A stretch of 64,000 nucleotides of DNA. Source: G965222505 sp965222505. Its GTDB lineage: Bacteria; Bacteroidota; Rhodothermia; Rhodothermales; DATKEJ01. The stretch covers positions 1,798,001 to 1,862,000 of the forward strand of contig OZ244956.1 of NCBI GenBank assembly GCA_965222505.1, read 5' to 3'. Both the position numbers and the translations under genes were made by a program. The notes beneath the pieces are model-generated. The model made no database searches and had not been told where the DNA came from. It saw only the letters and a program-made list of their open reading frames with translations. Shown here piece by piece: positions 31,969 through 41,268 of this stretch (its first letter is position 1; each line of letters begins with the position of its first letter).

Positions 31969-34287
31969 ATGTCAGAACAGTACACTGAACAGGAATTGCA
32001 GGCGTACTTTGGCAACCGCACGCACCGGCATCAGCAGCCCCCTGCCCCGGAGCCTCCACCTCCGCCGTCACCGGATGAGGTCATTCGCAAACGTGCCTGG
32101 ACCCTCGTAGGGGCCATGGGCGGTCTGATTTTGCTGGTTGGCCTCGGCATCGGGATCTATTTGCTGACGCTGCTCGACGAATTGCCGTCCATTGAACAAC
32201 TCGAAAATCCAGACATCAACCTCTCCACCATCGTCTATACGGCCGACGGTGAACTCCTCACCCGGTTTGCCCATCAGGACCGTACACCCGTCCCCCTGGA
32301 TTCGGTCTCCCATTTCGTCGTCGACGGACTGGTAGCTACCGAAGACTACCGCTTCTATGATCACTGGGGGTTTGATCCCTTCCGGTTTGCATCCGCCGTG
32401 GTCAAAACACTTTCAGGAGACCGACAGGGCGGCTCGACCATCACCCAACAGCTGGCCCGGAACCTGTACAAAGAGGTCGGCAATGAAACCACCATTACGC
32501 GGAAGCTCAAGGAGCTGATGACGGCCATCCAGATCGAACGCAATTATACCAAGCGGGAAATTCTGGAGATGTACCTCAACACCGTTCCGTTCGGGTATAA
32601 TACCTACGGCATTGCAACGGCCTCCCAGACCTACTTCAACAAAAACGTCAAAGACCTGAGCCTGCCCGAATCCGCCCTGCTGATCGGGATGCTCAAGGGG
32701 ACCTCTTTGTACAACCCACGCCGACACCCGGAACGGGCCACCCGCCGCCGCAACACCGTCATTAACCAGATGGTCCGCTTCGGAGACCTGCCTGCCGATG
32801 TGGCCCAGCAAGCCAAGGCGGATACCCTGAAACTGGATTTCAGCCCGGTGACCCACACCAACAATTTCGCGCCCTATTTTGCTGAGCACGTGCGGCTGTG
32901 GATGCGCAAATGGGCCGAAGACAACGGCTATGACCTGTACACGGACGGCCTGGTGGTGCATACCACCCTCGACTCCCGCATGCAACGCTTGGCCCAAACC
33001 GCCGTGGCACGGCAACTCAAAGGACTACAAGCCGTGGTAGATGTGGACTGGAGCCCAGCCCGCAACAAAGTGCGGAGCTACTTTGAAACCGGTTCTTTCG
33101 TGAAGGTCAAAGAAGCAGAGGACTTTGAACCATTCAGCGTGTTCTGGCAACGCAACGAGGACATCCTTGATGATATGATTCGGGAGTCCGGCAACTATCG
33201 CAACCGCGTCCGAAACGGCACTTCCCGACGGCAAGCCCTGGCTGACCTCAAACGAGACGAGGCGTTCATGGATTCGCTCAAAACGGCCAAATCCCGCCTG
33301 GAAGCCGGGTTCGTAGCCGTGGACCCCACCACCCGCCACATCAAGGCCTGGGTCGGCGGACGCGATTATACGGTCGACAAATACGACCACGTGGCGATTG
33401 CCAAGCGGCAACCCGGCTCAACATTCAAGCCGTTCCTGTACACGGCTGCCATCGACAACGGATATTCCCCCTACTATACCCTCCTCGACGATAGCGTCAC
33501 AATTGAAGTACCAGGCAGCGACCCGTGGAGCCCCGGCAACTCAGGCAAAAAATTTAGTGGCCGGTACCTGACGCTGCGGCAGGGGTTGTCTACCTCTACC
33601 AATTCCATTGCCGCCCGCCTGGTCTCGGAAATCGGTGGTCAGCAAGTGGCCAACTATGCCCGGTTGATGGGCGTGAGCAGCACCCTGGAGCCCGTGTTCT
33701 CCCTGGCCCTCGGCACCAGCGATGTATCCCTGTATGAATTGGCCAACGCCTACGCCACACTCGCCAGCGGCGGACTGTACGGTGACCCGGTCATCATCAC
33801 ACGTATCGAAAACCGCAGTGGTACCATCCTGGATGAGTTTTTCTCGGAACCCCGCGAGGTGCTTTCCGAATCGACTACCTACACAGTGCTGGATATGATG
33901 CGGGCCACCATCGACTCCGGCACCGGGCGGCGCGTTCGGGGCATGTTCGGCGTGGAAGGCGACTTCGCCGGAAAAACCGGCACGACCCAAGGCGGTGCCG
34001 ACGGCTGGTTTATGCTGATGCACCCCAACCTGGTCATGGGCTCGTGGGTCGGCTTCAACGATCGCCGGGTGGCCTTCCGAAGCGACTGGTGGGGGCAAGG
34101 CGCACACAACGCCCTTTTCGTCGTCGGAGACTTTATGAAAAATGTTCTGGACGAGCAAGCCCTCTCCCACCCCAATGCCCGATTTACACCGCCGGAGGGT
34201 TACATGATACCACTCCCGCTACCGGATGCCAACGATGCCACCCTCGAAAAGAAAGGCGGAGACAAGAAAGGCCGCATCGGGTGGTAA
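31969..34287 (+). CDS. Class A penicillin-binding protein (PBP1A-type, transglycosylase/transpeptidase)
   Basis: A 772-aa bifunctional cell-wall synthase. A cytoplasmic Pro-rich N-terminus and one membrane helix (TLVGAMGGLILLVGLGIGIY) lead to the GT51 domain with the catalytic Glu in VATEDYRFYDHWGFD and the QGGSTITQQLARNLY motif. The transpeptidase domain has SxxK in QPGSTFKPFLY (near residue 484), SxN in STSTNSIAARL and KTGT in GKTGTTQGGADGWF (near 670). It polymerises lipid II and cross-links peptidoglycan. The C-terminus ends soon after the transpeptidase with a Lys-rich tail. Translationally close to lpxH. Confidence 0.93.
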   Translation: MSEQYTEQELQAYFGNRTHRHQQPPAPEPPPPPSPDEVIRKRAWTLVGAMGGLILLVGLGIGIYLLTLLDELPSIEQLENPDINLSTIVYTADGELLTRFAHQDRTPVPLDSVSHFVVDGLVATEDYRFYDHWGFDPFRFASAVVKTLSGDRQGGSTITQQLARNLYKEVGNETTITRKLKELMTAIQIERNYTKREILEMYLNTVPFGYNTYGIATASQTYFNKNVKDLSLPESALLIGMLKGTSLYNPRRHPERATRRRNTVINQMVRFGDLPADVAQQAKADTLKLDFSPVTHTNNFAPYFAEHVRLWMRKWAEDNGYDLYTDGLVVHTTLDSRMQRLAQTAVARQLKGLQAVVDVDWSPARNKVRSYFETGSFVKVKEAEDFEPFSVFWQRNEDILDDMIRESGNYRNRVRNGTSRRQALADLKRDEAFMDSLKTAKSRLEAGFVAVDPTTRHIKAWVGGRDYTVDKYDHVAIAKRQPGSTFKPFLYTAAIDNGYSPYYTLLDDSVTIEVPGSDPWSPGNSGKKFSGRYLTLRQGLSTSTNSIAARLVSEIGGQQVANYARLMGVSSTLEPVFSLALGTSDVSLYELANAYATLASGGLYGDPVIITRIENRSGTILDEFFSEPREVLSESTTYTVLDMMRATIDSGTGRRVRGMFGVEGDFAGKTGTTQGGADGWFMLMHPNLVMGSWVGFNDRRVAFRSDWWGQGAHNALFVVGDFMKNVLDEQALSHPNARFTPPEGYMIPLPLPDANDATLEKKGGDKKGRIGW

Positions 34288-34310
34288 AGGTAGTTCGTAT
34301 TGCATGATAC

Positions 34311-34460
34311 GTGTTGCCTGACTTCGAACCGTTCATCACCGGCCGGCTCAACGAGTAAGAAAACTGGGGCCGGCCCGTTGACCTCGAACAACTCCCCGTC
34401 GACTCCCTGCTCCTCTCCGACGATTAGGCCAATGTGGTTACCGTATCTCATACACGGGCT
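34311..34460 (+). pseudogene. Decayed C-terminal fragment of a sorbosone dehydrogenase-like (PQQ-type) protein
   Basis: In one frame the DNA reads DFEPFITGRLNE, stop (34356-34358), ENWGRPVDLEQLPVDSLLLS, DD, stop (34425-34427), ANVVTVSHTR. The order WGRPVD...SLLLSDD.ANV is the typical end of soluble PQQ-dependent sugar/sorbosone dehydrogenases (WGRPVDV, DGSLLVSDD, then a final strand). Two in-frame stops and loss of everything upstream show that this is a remnant. It lies in the gap between the penicillin-binding protein and the second propeller kinase; the rest of that gap holds a palindrome (34497-34508). Confidence 0.6.
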
Positions 34461-34496
34461 CCTGATACCCGCACAAACGGCGTTTGTCGGGCAGCC

Positions 34497-34508
34497 CGAC
34501 AAATGTCG
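34497..34508. promoter_or_regulatory. CGACA-NN-TGTCG palindrome upstream of the second propeller kinase
   Basis: CGACAAATGTCG, preceded by a larger overlapping inverted repeat (TTTGTCGGG / CCCGACAAA, 34483-34503). The same 5-bp arms occur at 38455-38466 and nearly so at 39403-39414, each in an intergenic region of this kinase locus. It may be the binding site of the paired response regulator. Confidence 0.4.
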
Positions 34509-34565
34509 TGTTTTTAGTGTACGGATGCCCCGTGTTGCGTGGCGTACAGATACGTATTTTAGGAT

Positions 34566-37500
34566 ATGCTTCGCCCTCTTCTCTGTACGACGTCACGCAT
34601 TATGGCTACCCGACTGCTGTCGCTTTGCTTGCTTTTCGGTATGCAGCATACCCTTGCTGCGCAGAACCTCACGTTTATGCCGCTCGGCACCGGCTCCGAC
34701 GATTTCCCGACCCAACGGATCACGGCCCTGACCACGGATCAGGACGGGCTGCTATGGTTCGGGACGCAGGAAGGACTGTACCGATACGACGGTCAACTTG
34801 CACGCCCCTATCGGTTTGATCCAACGGATTCGACATCCATCTCCAGTAACTTTGTAACCGCGCTGTTTGAAGACCATGCAGGCTATCTGTGGGTGGGCAC
34901 CTACAACGGCCTCAACCGCATGAACCGCTACACCGGCACCTTCGAGCGCAACATGCTGGAAGGGCCGGGCGAAGAACCACCCATTGTATGGGCTATCCAG
35001 GAAGCCGCCGATCAGTCCCTTTGGTTCGGCTCCAAAATCGGCCTTTATACGCTGGATGCCGCACATAATGTGTCCCGGCATGTTACGACCGACTTCCCAA
35101 CCGACACCCCCATCAATGCGCTCCAGTTCGATACAGAGGGTACGCTATGGATAAGCGCGCTTGAATCAGGTGTATATCGCTACACGCTATCAACCAATAA
35201 GGCTGTTGTAACCAGCGCCCCGACTGATGTACGTGCCCTACACCTGGACGCAGCTGGCACGCTATGGATGGGGTCGCGCGGACAAGGCCTGTGGCACGTA
35301 TCGCAACCCGGCGGACAGCCCCAACCTGTTCAGTTTGCCAACACTTTGCCCCGCGAGCCGAACCAAATTGAGGGCCTGACGCACGATGCCTTCGGGTACC
35401 TCTGGGCAGCTACCACTACGGGGCTCCTTCAGTACGATATGAACGTCGGCACGGCCCAACTCCATCAAGAAGTAACGGGCAACCAACGGCGCAATCAGGT
35501 GATGCACGTGTATAGCACACCTGATGACCTGCTCTGGATAGCGACCCGCCGGGGCGGACTCGAACTCGGGAACCTGCGTGCCCGGCGCTTTCCGTTCCAG
35601 ACGACCTACCTCAACCAATCGGATACGCCAATGGGGCGCAGAGTCCGCACGGCACTTGAAGCCCCGGATGGCACGATCTGGACCGGCACCAATCAGGGTG
35701 TCTTTGCTATACAACCGGGCCAACCCCTTCGGCACTACCTCGAAGGGGTTATCGCCAATACCCTACACCTGGAAGCGCATACAGGACTTTGGGTAGGCAC
35801 ACGGGCCGATGGCCTGTACCTGCTGGACCCGGCTACCGGACGAATCCTCGAACAGCACCGGGCAACAGAAGACAACACCGGGCTATCCGGTAATACAATT
35901 CATGCCATTCACCCGGCACGGCACGGCGGCCTCTGGCTGGGCACCGGCACCGGGTTACATCATTACAATGTTGCAACGCAACGCTTTACCCGCTACCCCG
36001 AAGGCCCGGCACCCGGTGGGCTGAGTGCCAACATCGTGATGACATTGGCCGAATCCGAGAACGGCATGCTGTGGATCGGGTTATTGAACGGCGGGCTGAA
36101 CCGGCTCAACATTGCCACCGGAGCCACTCGGCATTTCCGACACGATCCGGGCGATCTGCAAAGCCTGAGCGACGATTTCGTGACCGATATTGAGCTTTCT
36201 CCCGACGGCACCGTGTGGGTGGCTACGGCCAATGGCGGGTTCAATGCGCTTGCTGCCAGCACCGACACCTTTCGCCGCTTTGAACTGCCAGCTGCTGTAG
36301 ACGGCAACGGCATTGCCCGCATGATGCAGGACCCTGTCGGTAACTTGTGGATGAGCGCCGGCAGCAAGGATGCCTTGCTCGTACGCTTCACGCCGGAAAC
36401 CGAGGCTGCCGTCACGTACCGGGCCTCGGAAGGCATCCGGTTTGGGGTGCCCTGGATTGGGGCCGGCTGGATGAACCCGGATACCGGCACGCTGCTTTTT
36501 GGCGGCAGAAATGGCTTTACACGTTTCTCTACTCAACAGATGCCACAACCGCCCAAGCCACGCATGCTCTTTACCCGGTTCACGAAACAGAACCACGAAG
36601 TCCTGCACCTCTTTCATCCCGGCGACACCCTGCATGTGGACCCAGGCGAGGTAACCTTTTCCCTGCGATTTAGCGTATTGGATTACCTCAATCCGAAGGC
36701 GCGGACACACTCTTATTTCCGGCGTGGGCTTGACGAAGACTGGGTGACGGTAAATAACGATGACCCAGAGATCATGTACACCAACCTGGGCAACAATGGC
36801 GGCACCTATACGCTGCTTACACGCGGCACCAATGGCAATGCCATTGCACACGAAGCAGCCTTGACCATTGAGGTAGAACCACCACGGTGGAAACGTATGA
36901 TGCCGTGGCTGTTGCTCTTGTTTGGGGGCATCATGGCACAGGGTATTTATGCCGGCACCCGCTATATGGAGCGCCGCAAACTTCGCGACGCTGAACGCCG
37001 ATTGGCACTGGTCGAAGAACAAGCCGCGCTCGACCGCCGCAGTTCCGAAATCGCCCGGCAGGAATCTGCGCTGGCTACCCAGAAACTGCACGCCGAACAG
37101 CTGCGCCGCAAACAGCAGGAAACCCAATTCCGGGCCGTGCGCGAATACTTCGACCGGGTCTCAACCGAAATTGCCTACAGCATCCACCAGAATCCGGTCA
37201 ACAAACTAGAATACCTCCACTCGGAACTCGACCTCGTGGCCGCCGAATCGGGCAACGGCGAATTGCAAAGCCTCTACGGCGATCTGCTGCCGGACGTATG
37301 CGGCGCACTGCGCGACATATGCAGCTACCTCATCCTGCCCGACTTTGCGCAGTACCGGCTCGATGATGTGCTCCGGGCCTATGTGCTCAACCTCCAGAAA
37401 CGTGCGCCAAACCTGAACTTTGATTTCGTATTCGACCTGCACGAAGAACCCCTGCCCCAGCATATTGCCGGCGACCTGTACCGGATCTATCAAATTCTAG

Positions 37501-37775
37501 TAGACAATATCGCCGAGCACGCCCAGGCTACACGTGCCCATATTTCATGCACAGCCGATGACGCGTCGGTTGTACTCGTCGTGGCCGACAATGGTAAGGG
37601 CTTTAGCGGTCCTACCGATGTAAACGAACTCAAGGCCACGCAACACTACGGGCTGTACCTGGCCCACTTTTTTGCTGCCGCGGCACAAGGCACACTCTCG
37701 ATTAAGACGCAACCCAATGCCGGCACAACCATCCAGCTTACCATTCCCCTCGGTCCCAACCAAAACGTATCATGA
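34566..37775 (+). CDS. Sensor histidine kinase with periplasmic beta-propeller and Y_Y_Y domain (2)
   Basis: A 1069-aa paralogue of the kinase at 28082-31156. A signal peptide (MATRLLSLCLLFGMQHTLAA, if the ATG at 34602 is used; 34566 is given as the outer option) is followed by propeller repeats such as LLWFGTQEGLYRYDG and YLWVGTYNGLNRMN, a Y_Y_Y domain, a membrane helix (WLLLLFGGIMAQGIYAG), a coiled coil and the kinase core. The probable phospho-His is in AYSIHQNPVNKLEYL, the N-box is QILVDNIAEHA and the G-boxes are VADNGKGF and HYGLYLAHFF. The stop overlaps the ATG of the next gene by 4 bp, so kinase and regulator are translationally coupled. The signal sensed is unknown. Confidence 0.9.
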   Translation: MLRPLLCTTSRIMATRLLSLCLLFGMQHTLAAQNLTFMPLGTGSDDFPTQRITALTTDQDGLLWFGTQEGLYRYDGQLARPYRFDPTDSTSISSNFVTALFEDHAGYLWVGTYNGLNRMNRYTGTFERNMLEGPGEEPPIVWAIQEAADQSLWFGSKIGLYTLDAAHNVSRHVTTDFPTDTPINALQFDTEGTLWISALESGVYRYTLSTNKAVVTSAPTDVRALHLDAAGTLWMGSRGQGLWHVSQPGGQPQPVQFANTLPREPNQIEGLTHDAFGYLWAATTTGLLQYDMNVGTAQLHQEVTGNQRRNQVMHVYSTPDDLLWIATRRGGLELGNLRARRFPFQTTYLNQSDTPMGRRVRTALEAPDGTIWTGTNQGVFAIQPGQPLRHYLEGVIANTLHLEAHTGLWVGTRADGLYLLDPATGRILEQHRATEDNTGLSGNTIHAIHPARHGGLWLGTGTGLHHYNVATQRFTRYPEGPAPGGLSANIVMTLAESENGMLWIGLLNGGLNRLNIATGATRHFRHDPGDLQSLSDDFVTDIELSPDGTVWVATANGGFNALAASTDTFRRFELPAAVDGNGIARMMQDPVGNLWMSAGSKDALLVRFTPETEAAVTYRASEGIRFGVPWIGAGWMNPDTGTLLFGGRNGFTRFSTQQMPQPPKPRMLFTRFTKQNHEVLHLFHPGDTLHVDPGEVTFSLRFSVLDYLNPKARTHSYFRRGLDEDWVTVNNDDPEIMYTNLGNNGGTYTLLTRGTNGNAIAHEAALTIEVEPPRWKRMMPWLLLLFGGIMAQGIYAGTRYMERRKLRDAERRLALVEEQAALDRRSSEIARQESALATQKLHAEQLRRKQQETQFRAVREYFDRVSTEIAYSIHQNPVNKLEYLHSELDLVAAESGNGELQSLYGDLLPDVCGALRDICSYLILPDFAQYRLDDVLRAYVLNLQKRAPNLNFDFVFDLHEEPLPQHIAGDLYRIYQILVDNIAEHAQATRAHISCTADDASVVLVVADNGKGFSGPTDVNELKATQHYGLYLAHFFAAAAQGTLSIKTQPNAGTTIQLTIPLGPNQNVS

Positions 37776-38446
37776 ACCCGATTTCCATTTTGATCGCAGA
37801 CGACGATCCGCTGCACCGCGAAGGCATCCAGCGGCTGTTGGATCGTGACCCTCAGTTTAAGGTCGTGGGTACTGCCGTCAATGGCGAGGAAGCCCTGCAA
37901 ATGACGGCAGCGTTGGCCCCGGCAGTGCTGCTGCTGGACATCCGGATGTCGCCCGGCATTGACGGTGTTGAAGTAATCCGCCGGCTCCGCAAGCAAGGCT
38001 CGGAAGTACGGATCATTGCGCTGACCAACGACGAACTCTCCATCCTGGCCGTCGAGCGCGAAGGTGCGAACGGGTACGTACCCAAGAGCAAACGCCATAT
38101 GCTTATTCCGGCGATTCTGGACGTATTGGATACGAGCGACGGGCAGGTGTACATCAAACCCCGCAACCGAGAACTGAGCGACTTTTCGGAGCGGGTAGAA
38201 CTTGCCCGGCTCACCCCCGGCGAACGCGATATTCTGAAACTGATCATCTATACCAACCGGGAAATTGCCCGCCGCCTTAACAAAAGTGAGCGCCGCGTGC
38301 GTGACATGCTCTCCGAGATTTATGAGAAACTCGACATCACCTCCGGGGTCGCAATTTCCAAACGCCGGCAGGCTGAAGCCATCTCACGCCTGTTGCACTT
38401 GCTGGAAATTCCGCCGGGGTTCCTGCAGAAATCGTATGAATCCTAG
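37772..38446 (+). CDS. Response regulator coupled to propeller kinase 2
   Basis: A 224-aa protein whose ATG overlaps the kinase stop (ATGA). Receiver: DDD in ILIADDDPLH, phospho-acceptor in VLLLDIRMSPGIDG, Lys in NGYVPKSKRHM. C-terminal helix-turn-helix of the LuxR type with LTPGERDILKLIIYTNREIA and RRLNKSERRVRDMLSEIYEK. The pair should act as a one-to-one phosphorelay. Palindromes CGACA-NN-TGTCG flank the operon and are candidate sites. The next gene downstream encodes a T9SS-sorted protein, which may be a target. Confidence 0.92.
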   Translation: MNPISILIADDDPLHREGIQRLLDRDPQFKVVGTAVNGEEALQMTAALAPAVLLLDIRMSPGIDGVEVIRRLRKQGSEVRIIALTNDELSILAVEREGANGYVPKSKRHMLIPAILDVLDTSDGQVYIKPRNRELSDFSERVELARLTPGERDILKLIIYTNREIARRLNKSERRVRDMLSEIYEKLDITSGVAISKRRQAEAISRLLHLLEIPPGFLQKSYES

Positions 38447-38454
38447 CCAATACA

Positions 38455-38466
38455 CGACATCTGTCG
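38455..38466. promoter_or_regulatory. CGACA-NN-TGTCG palindrome upstream of the T9SS protein gene
   Basis: CGACATCTGTCG, directly after the response-regulator stop and about 140 bp before the next gene. A second inverted repeat, GTCGGG / CCCGAC, partly overlaps it (38463-38480). Same arms as at 34497-34508. Confidence 0.4.
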
Positions 38467-38604
38467 GGGATTATCCCGACCATTATCCCGTGTATATCGC
38501 GCCTTAGACTGCTATCTTACGCGTGCGCTATGACCCCGGGCCTGCTGTTCACAAGCCGCCCACATGTTCTGTCCCACAGTCCCCAAACCCAACCCCCGAC
38601 CCCA

Positions 38605-39276
38605 ATGCTGCGTTCTTCACTACACCTCTTTGTGCGTTGCACACTGCTCTGCACCGTCCTGCTCGGCTTCTCGTTGACGGAAGCCCACGCCCAGCGGGAT
38701 CAATTGGTTACCGTAGCCGGAACCGTTGTAGATACAACCTCCACAACTCCGATTCCTAACGCACAGGTAATCCTTACCACTCCTGCCGGTGCGTATTTCA
38801 CAACCACTACGGACCAGAATGGCAATTTCATTTTAACCGGTATTCCGGCTGGTTGTTATTACGTAATCGTTATGCTGGATGGCATAACCATTTATTCAGA
38901 ATGGTTATGCTTCTACAACGACATCTACCTCATGATCGAAACCGATGCCGGTGACCCATATGGTGAAGGAGGGCAGAACGGCTTTGGCAAAGCCGAGACT
39001 TTAGGCGAACTACCCAAAACCCTGATGATCGGAAATTATCCCAATCCGTTTAACCCGGCTACCACCCTCACCTTCGCCTTGCCCGAAGCGGCGCCGGTGC
39101 ATATCCGCATCTTTGATACGGCGGGCCGGCTGGTGCGCGATGTGGTACAGCGCAACTTTGAGGCCGGCACCCACACCCTGCGTTTCGACGCATCGGGACT
39201 CCCCAGTGGACGCTACCTCTACCACCTCCAGACCGGCACACGCACCCTGACCAATACGCTCGTGTTGTCAAAGTAA
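38605..39276 (+). CDS. Secreted T9SS type A protein with carboxypeptidase-regulatory-like domain
   Basis: A 223-aa protein from the ATG at 38605; an in-frame ATG at 38530 gives a Pro-rich extension unlikely to be a signal peptide. Signal: LFVRCTLLCTVLLGFSLTEA before HAQ. An Ig-like CarboxypepD_reg domain follows (VAGTVVDTTSTTPIPNAQVI, TTTDQNGNFILTGIPAGCYY), then a linker and the type IX sorting domain (GNYPNPFNPATTLTFALPE, IFDTAGRLVRDVV, LPSGRYLYHL, final LVLSK). It is probably exported across the outer membrane and anchored at the surface. Its role may be structural or ligand-binding. It lies after the coupled kinase/regulator genes and is followed by two terminator-like hairpins. Confidence 0.85.
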   Translation: MLRSSLHLFVRCTLLCTVLLGFSLTEAHAQRDQLVTVAGTVVDTTSTTPIPNAQVILTTPAGAYFTTTTDQNGNFILTGIPAGCYYVIVMLDGITIYSEWLCFYNDIYLMIETDAGDPYGEGGQNGFGKAETLGELPKTLMIGNYPNPFNPATTLTFALPEAAPVHIRIFDTAGRLVRDVVQRNFEAGTHTLRFDASGLPSGRYLYHLQTGTRTLTNTLVLSK

Positions 39277-39293
39277 TGGAGAGGATTACTTCA

Positions 39294-39330
39294 ACGGCCT
39301 GTCCTTCAAAGGGCAGGCCGTTTTTCTTTA
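39294..39330 (+). terminator. Rho-independent terminator after the T9SS protein gene
   Basis: ACGGCCTGTCC pairs with GGGCAGGCCGT (one G-T pair) around TTCAAA and is followed by TTTTTCTTT. It lies 17 bases past the stop codon. Confidence 0.9.
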
Positions 39331-39364
39331 CCCCGGATGCGAAGCCGTCCGGGGTAAAGAAAAA
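39321..39364. repeat. Perfect 16-bp inverted repeat downstream of the terminator
   Basis: TTTTTCTTTACCCCGG and its exact complement CCGGGGTAAAGAAAAA surround a 12-base loop. It shares its first T-run with the terminator just before it, so the two hairpins are mutually exclusive in part. It could terminate transcription in both directions. Confidence 0.85.
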
Positions 39365-39402
39365 CCTGGTAGGTCTTGAAGACCGGCTGGTATACTTTTG
39401 CC

Positions 39403-39414
39403 CGACAAACGTCG
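39403..39414. promoter_or_regulatory. Near-copy of the CGACA-NN-TGTCG palindrome upstream of the lipoprotein gene
   Basis: CGACAAACGTCG has 4-bp perfect outer arms and matches the other two sites at 11 of 12 positions or better in one half. It lies about 195 bp before the lipoprotein start. The remaining gap (39415-39607) shows no gene. Confidence 0.3.
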
Positions 39415-39607
39415 GCCTTATCATTCAATTTGCCCATTTCGCAGCGACACCTGTACGCTTTTAGCGCCGAATGTCCCGGCATTTTCCAGACAATAACCTG
39501 TGTATTGCCCGCATCCGTCGCTCCCACCGCACAGGGTAGGCAGGGTATGTTTGCATCGTAAGCCAAGCGCTTCATTTGCAAACTCTTAACCCTAAATCCC
39601 TGAACCT

Positions 39608-41245
39608 ATGTTATTCCTTAAACCTGTTTCTCATCTCGCCTTGTTCTTGCTGGTTATTGGCCTCTTTGCCACCGGCTGCGACTCAATTGATTCCAGCCCT
39701 GACCGAGAAAGAGCTATCGAAACGCCTAACTTCAATGTCTCACGTACCGTCCCATCCATACCCGACACACTGGATGTGCCTGGAGCGGCACGCATTCAGG
39801 ATGAGGTGCCTGTGATGCGGCGTGAACGGCAACGTCCGTTTGCGCAGCACAGTCCCGGACCGCAACTGGGGATGACGGTTTCGCTGCCGATGCAACACAT
39901 CCTCATGGATTGGGAAAAATCAGTTGCCCGCGGCCAATCTGATCTTACCATCTTCGATAACCTGAACGCCGCAATGACATCGGCCGGCGATGCACGCACC
40001 GACGCGAACGTTGCATATCGACATTCGGTTGAAGCGGACCTGCGCACGGAAATCGGTGATGTGCAAAACTTTATTACGACCATCATCGACACCATTCCAC
40101 CGGACGACGGCCCGGGCGATGGTGGCAGCAACGGCGGTGGCTCCCGCTCGGTCTGTGCCGTCTTTAATACCTCGGTGGAATCGTATCACATCGGCAGCGG
40201 CGGTTTCGACGAATGGAATGTCACGGAAGATACCCGCCCAGGCCATCCGGAGAACGGCAACGTGAACTACTGGGGCAGCCGGCAAGGTGCCGCCTCATTC
40301 TCCCGCATGTATGCCTGGGGATACAAGAAAAACTATGGCGAACGGGCGCGATACCGCAGGGCGTTTGATGAAGGTTATGCCAGCGTCGTAATGAGCTACA
40401 TTTGCCTTAAGGCCAACGGCGAGCCTGCCCCTCGCCCAAATGCTTCACTGAAAGTGCATGCCAGTGCAACTGCCAACTTATTCACCTACGCCGACGCATG
40501 GAGCTCCAACAATCGTACAGCAGGTGCCGCGACTAAATATTGGGTCAATACTGCTTTCAAAAACGGCACTACCGAGGACGTAACGCAACTCTTTAGCAAA
40601 GCCGGTGAAGTAACCTACTCTGAATACACAAACTGGAATGCCGATTGGATTTCGACTGCACTGGACTTCGCATGGTCGGTCGGAGCAGCGGCAACCGGCG
40701 GTTCCGAACTGAGTGATCTTTTCACCGACGAAGAAGCGCTGGATAATGTGACCGAATTGTTTACGACCTCGCCTATTAGTCGTGGACATAACGGCACCCC
40801 CGGAAACGATGTATTGCAAGTAAGTACCGATACTCCGGTTGTTGAAATCACGCCTAATACCACCTACGAATTCCTCGTAACTGAAGACTTTGAACACCAG
40901 ATTGAAGGACGCTCCAAGCACTGGCATGCTATGACGCACTCTGGCTCCGACCATCTTCTCGTCGGCGTCTTAACGGCCAAGAAAGATGAGAATGACACAT
41001 TCCCGGATTTCAGCATGGCCTTTAGCCTTTTGGGTAACCACCAGGTCGACCCGGATCAGGGCTTCGTATCACCCCGCAAAATGTTTGAGTTGAAAGAAAT
41101 GGCCAAGCAAAAAGTCAACGCCCTCGGCTGGCCGATGTTGGTGCCGGAAGCAAATAACATCTACCAACAATATGCGAACTACATGGACGGTTTGACCGAC
41201 CAGCACGTGACAGATTTCACCTACATCACGTATTCCAAAGAATAA
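39608..41245 (+). CDS. Unrecognised secreted lipoprotein, 545 aa
   Basis: I do not recognise this protein. It has a lipoprotein signal (SHLALFLLVIGLFATGCDS) with the lipidated Cys near residue 24, so it is an exported membrane-anchored protein. A low-complexity PPDDGPGDGGSNGGGSRS linker around residues 160-180 separates an N-terminal helical part from a C-terminal domain containing AYGYKKNYGERARY-like and YSEYTNWNADWISTALDFAW segments and FEHQIEGRSKHWHAMTHSGS. There is no T9SS sorting domain. It stands alone, with a strong terminator after it and a possible operator before it. A surface or periplasmic binding role is possible, but nothing indicates a reaction. Confidence 0.75.
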   Translation: MLFLKPVSHLALFLLVIGLFATGCDSIDSSPDRERAIETPNFNVSRTVPSIPDTLDVPGAARIQDEVPVMRRERQRPFAQHSPGPQLGMTVSLPMQHILMDWEKSVARGQSDLTIFDNLNAAMTSAGDARTDANVAYRHSVEADLRTEIGDVQNFITTIIDTIPPDDGPGDGGSNGGGSRSVCAVFNTSVESYHIGSGGFDEWNVTEDTRPGHPENGNVNYWGSRQGAASFSRMYAWGYKKNYGERARYRRAFDEGYASVVMSYICLKANGEPAPRPNASLKVHASATANLFTYADAWSSNNRTAGAATKYWVNTAFKNGTTEDVTQLFSKAGEVTYSEYTNWNADWISTALDFAWSVGAAATGGSELSDLFTDEEALDNVTELFTTSPISRGHNGTPGNDVLQVSTDTPVVEITPNTTYEFLVTEDFEHQIEGRSKHWHAMTHSGSDHLLVGVLTAKKDENDTFPDFSMAFSLLGNHQVDPDQGFVSPRKMFELKEMAKQKVNALGWPMLVPEANNIYQQYANYMDGLTDQHVTDFTYITYSKE

Positions 41246-41268
41246 CCCGAAGGTCATTCTGTACCTAC

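Noticed and set aside
34200..34502. 100-codon minus-strand frame between PBP1A and kinase 2
   Set aside because: It overlaps the end of the PBP gene and the antisense of the sorbosone dehydrogenase remnant, whose plus-strand reading makes better sense.
39294..39364. Possible CRISPR-like or riboswitch structure
   Set aside because: Two adjacent hairpins with T-runs explain it as a terminator region; no spacer-repeat array or known aptamer pattern was seen anywhere in the window.
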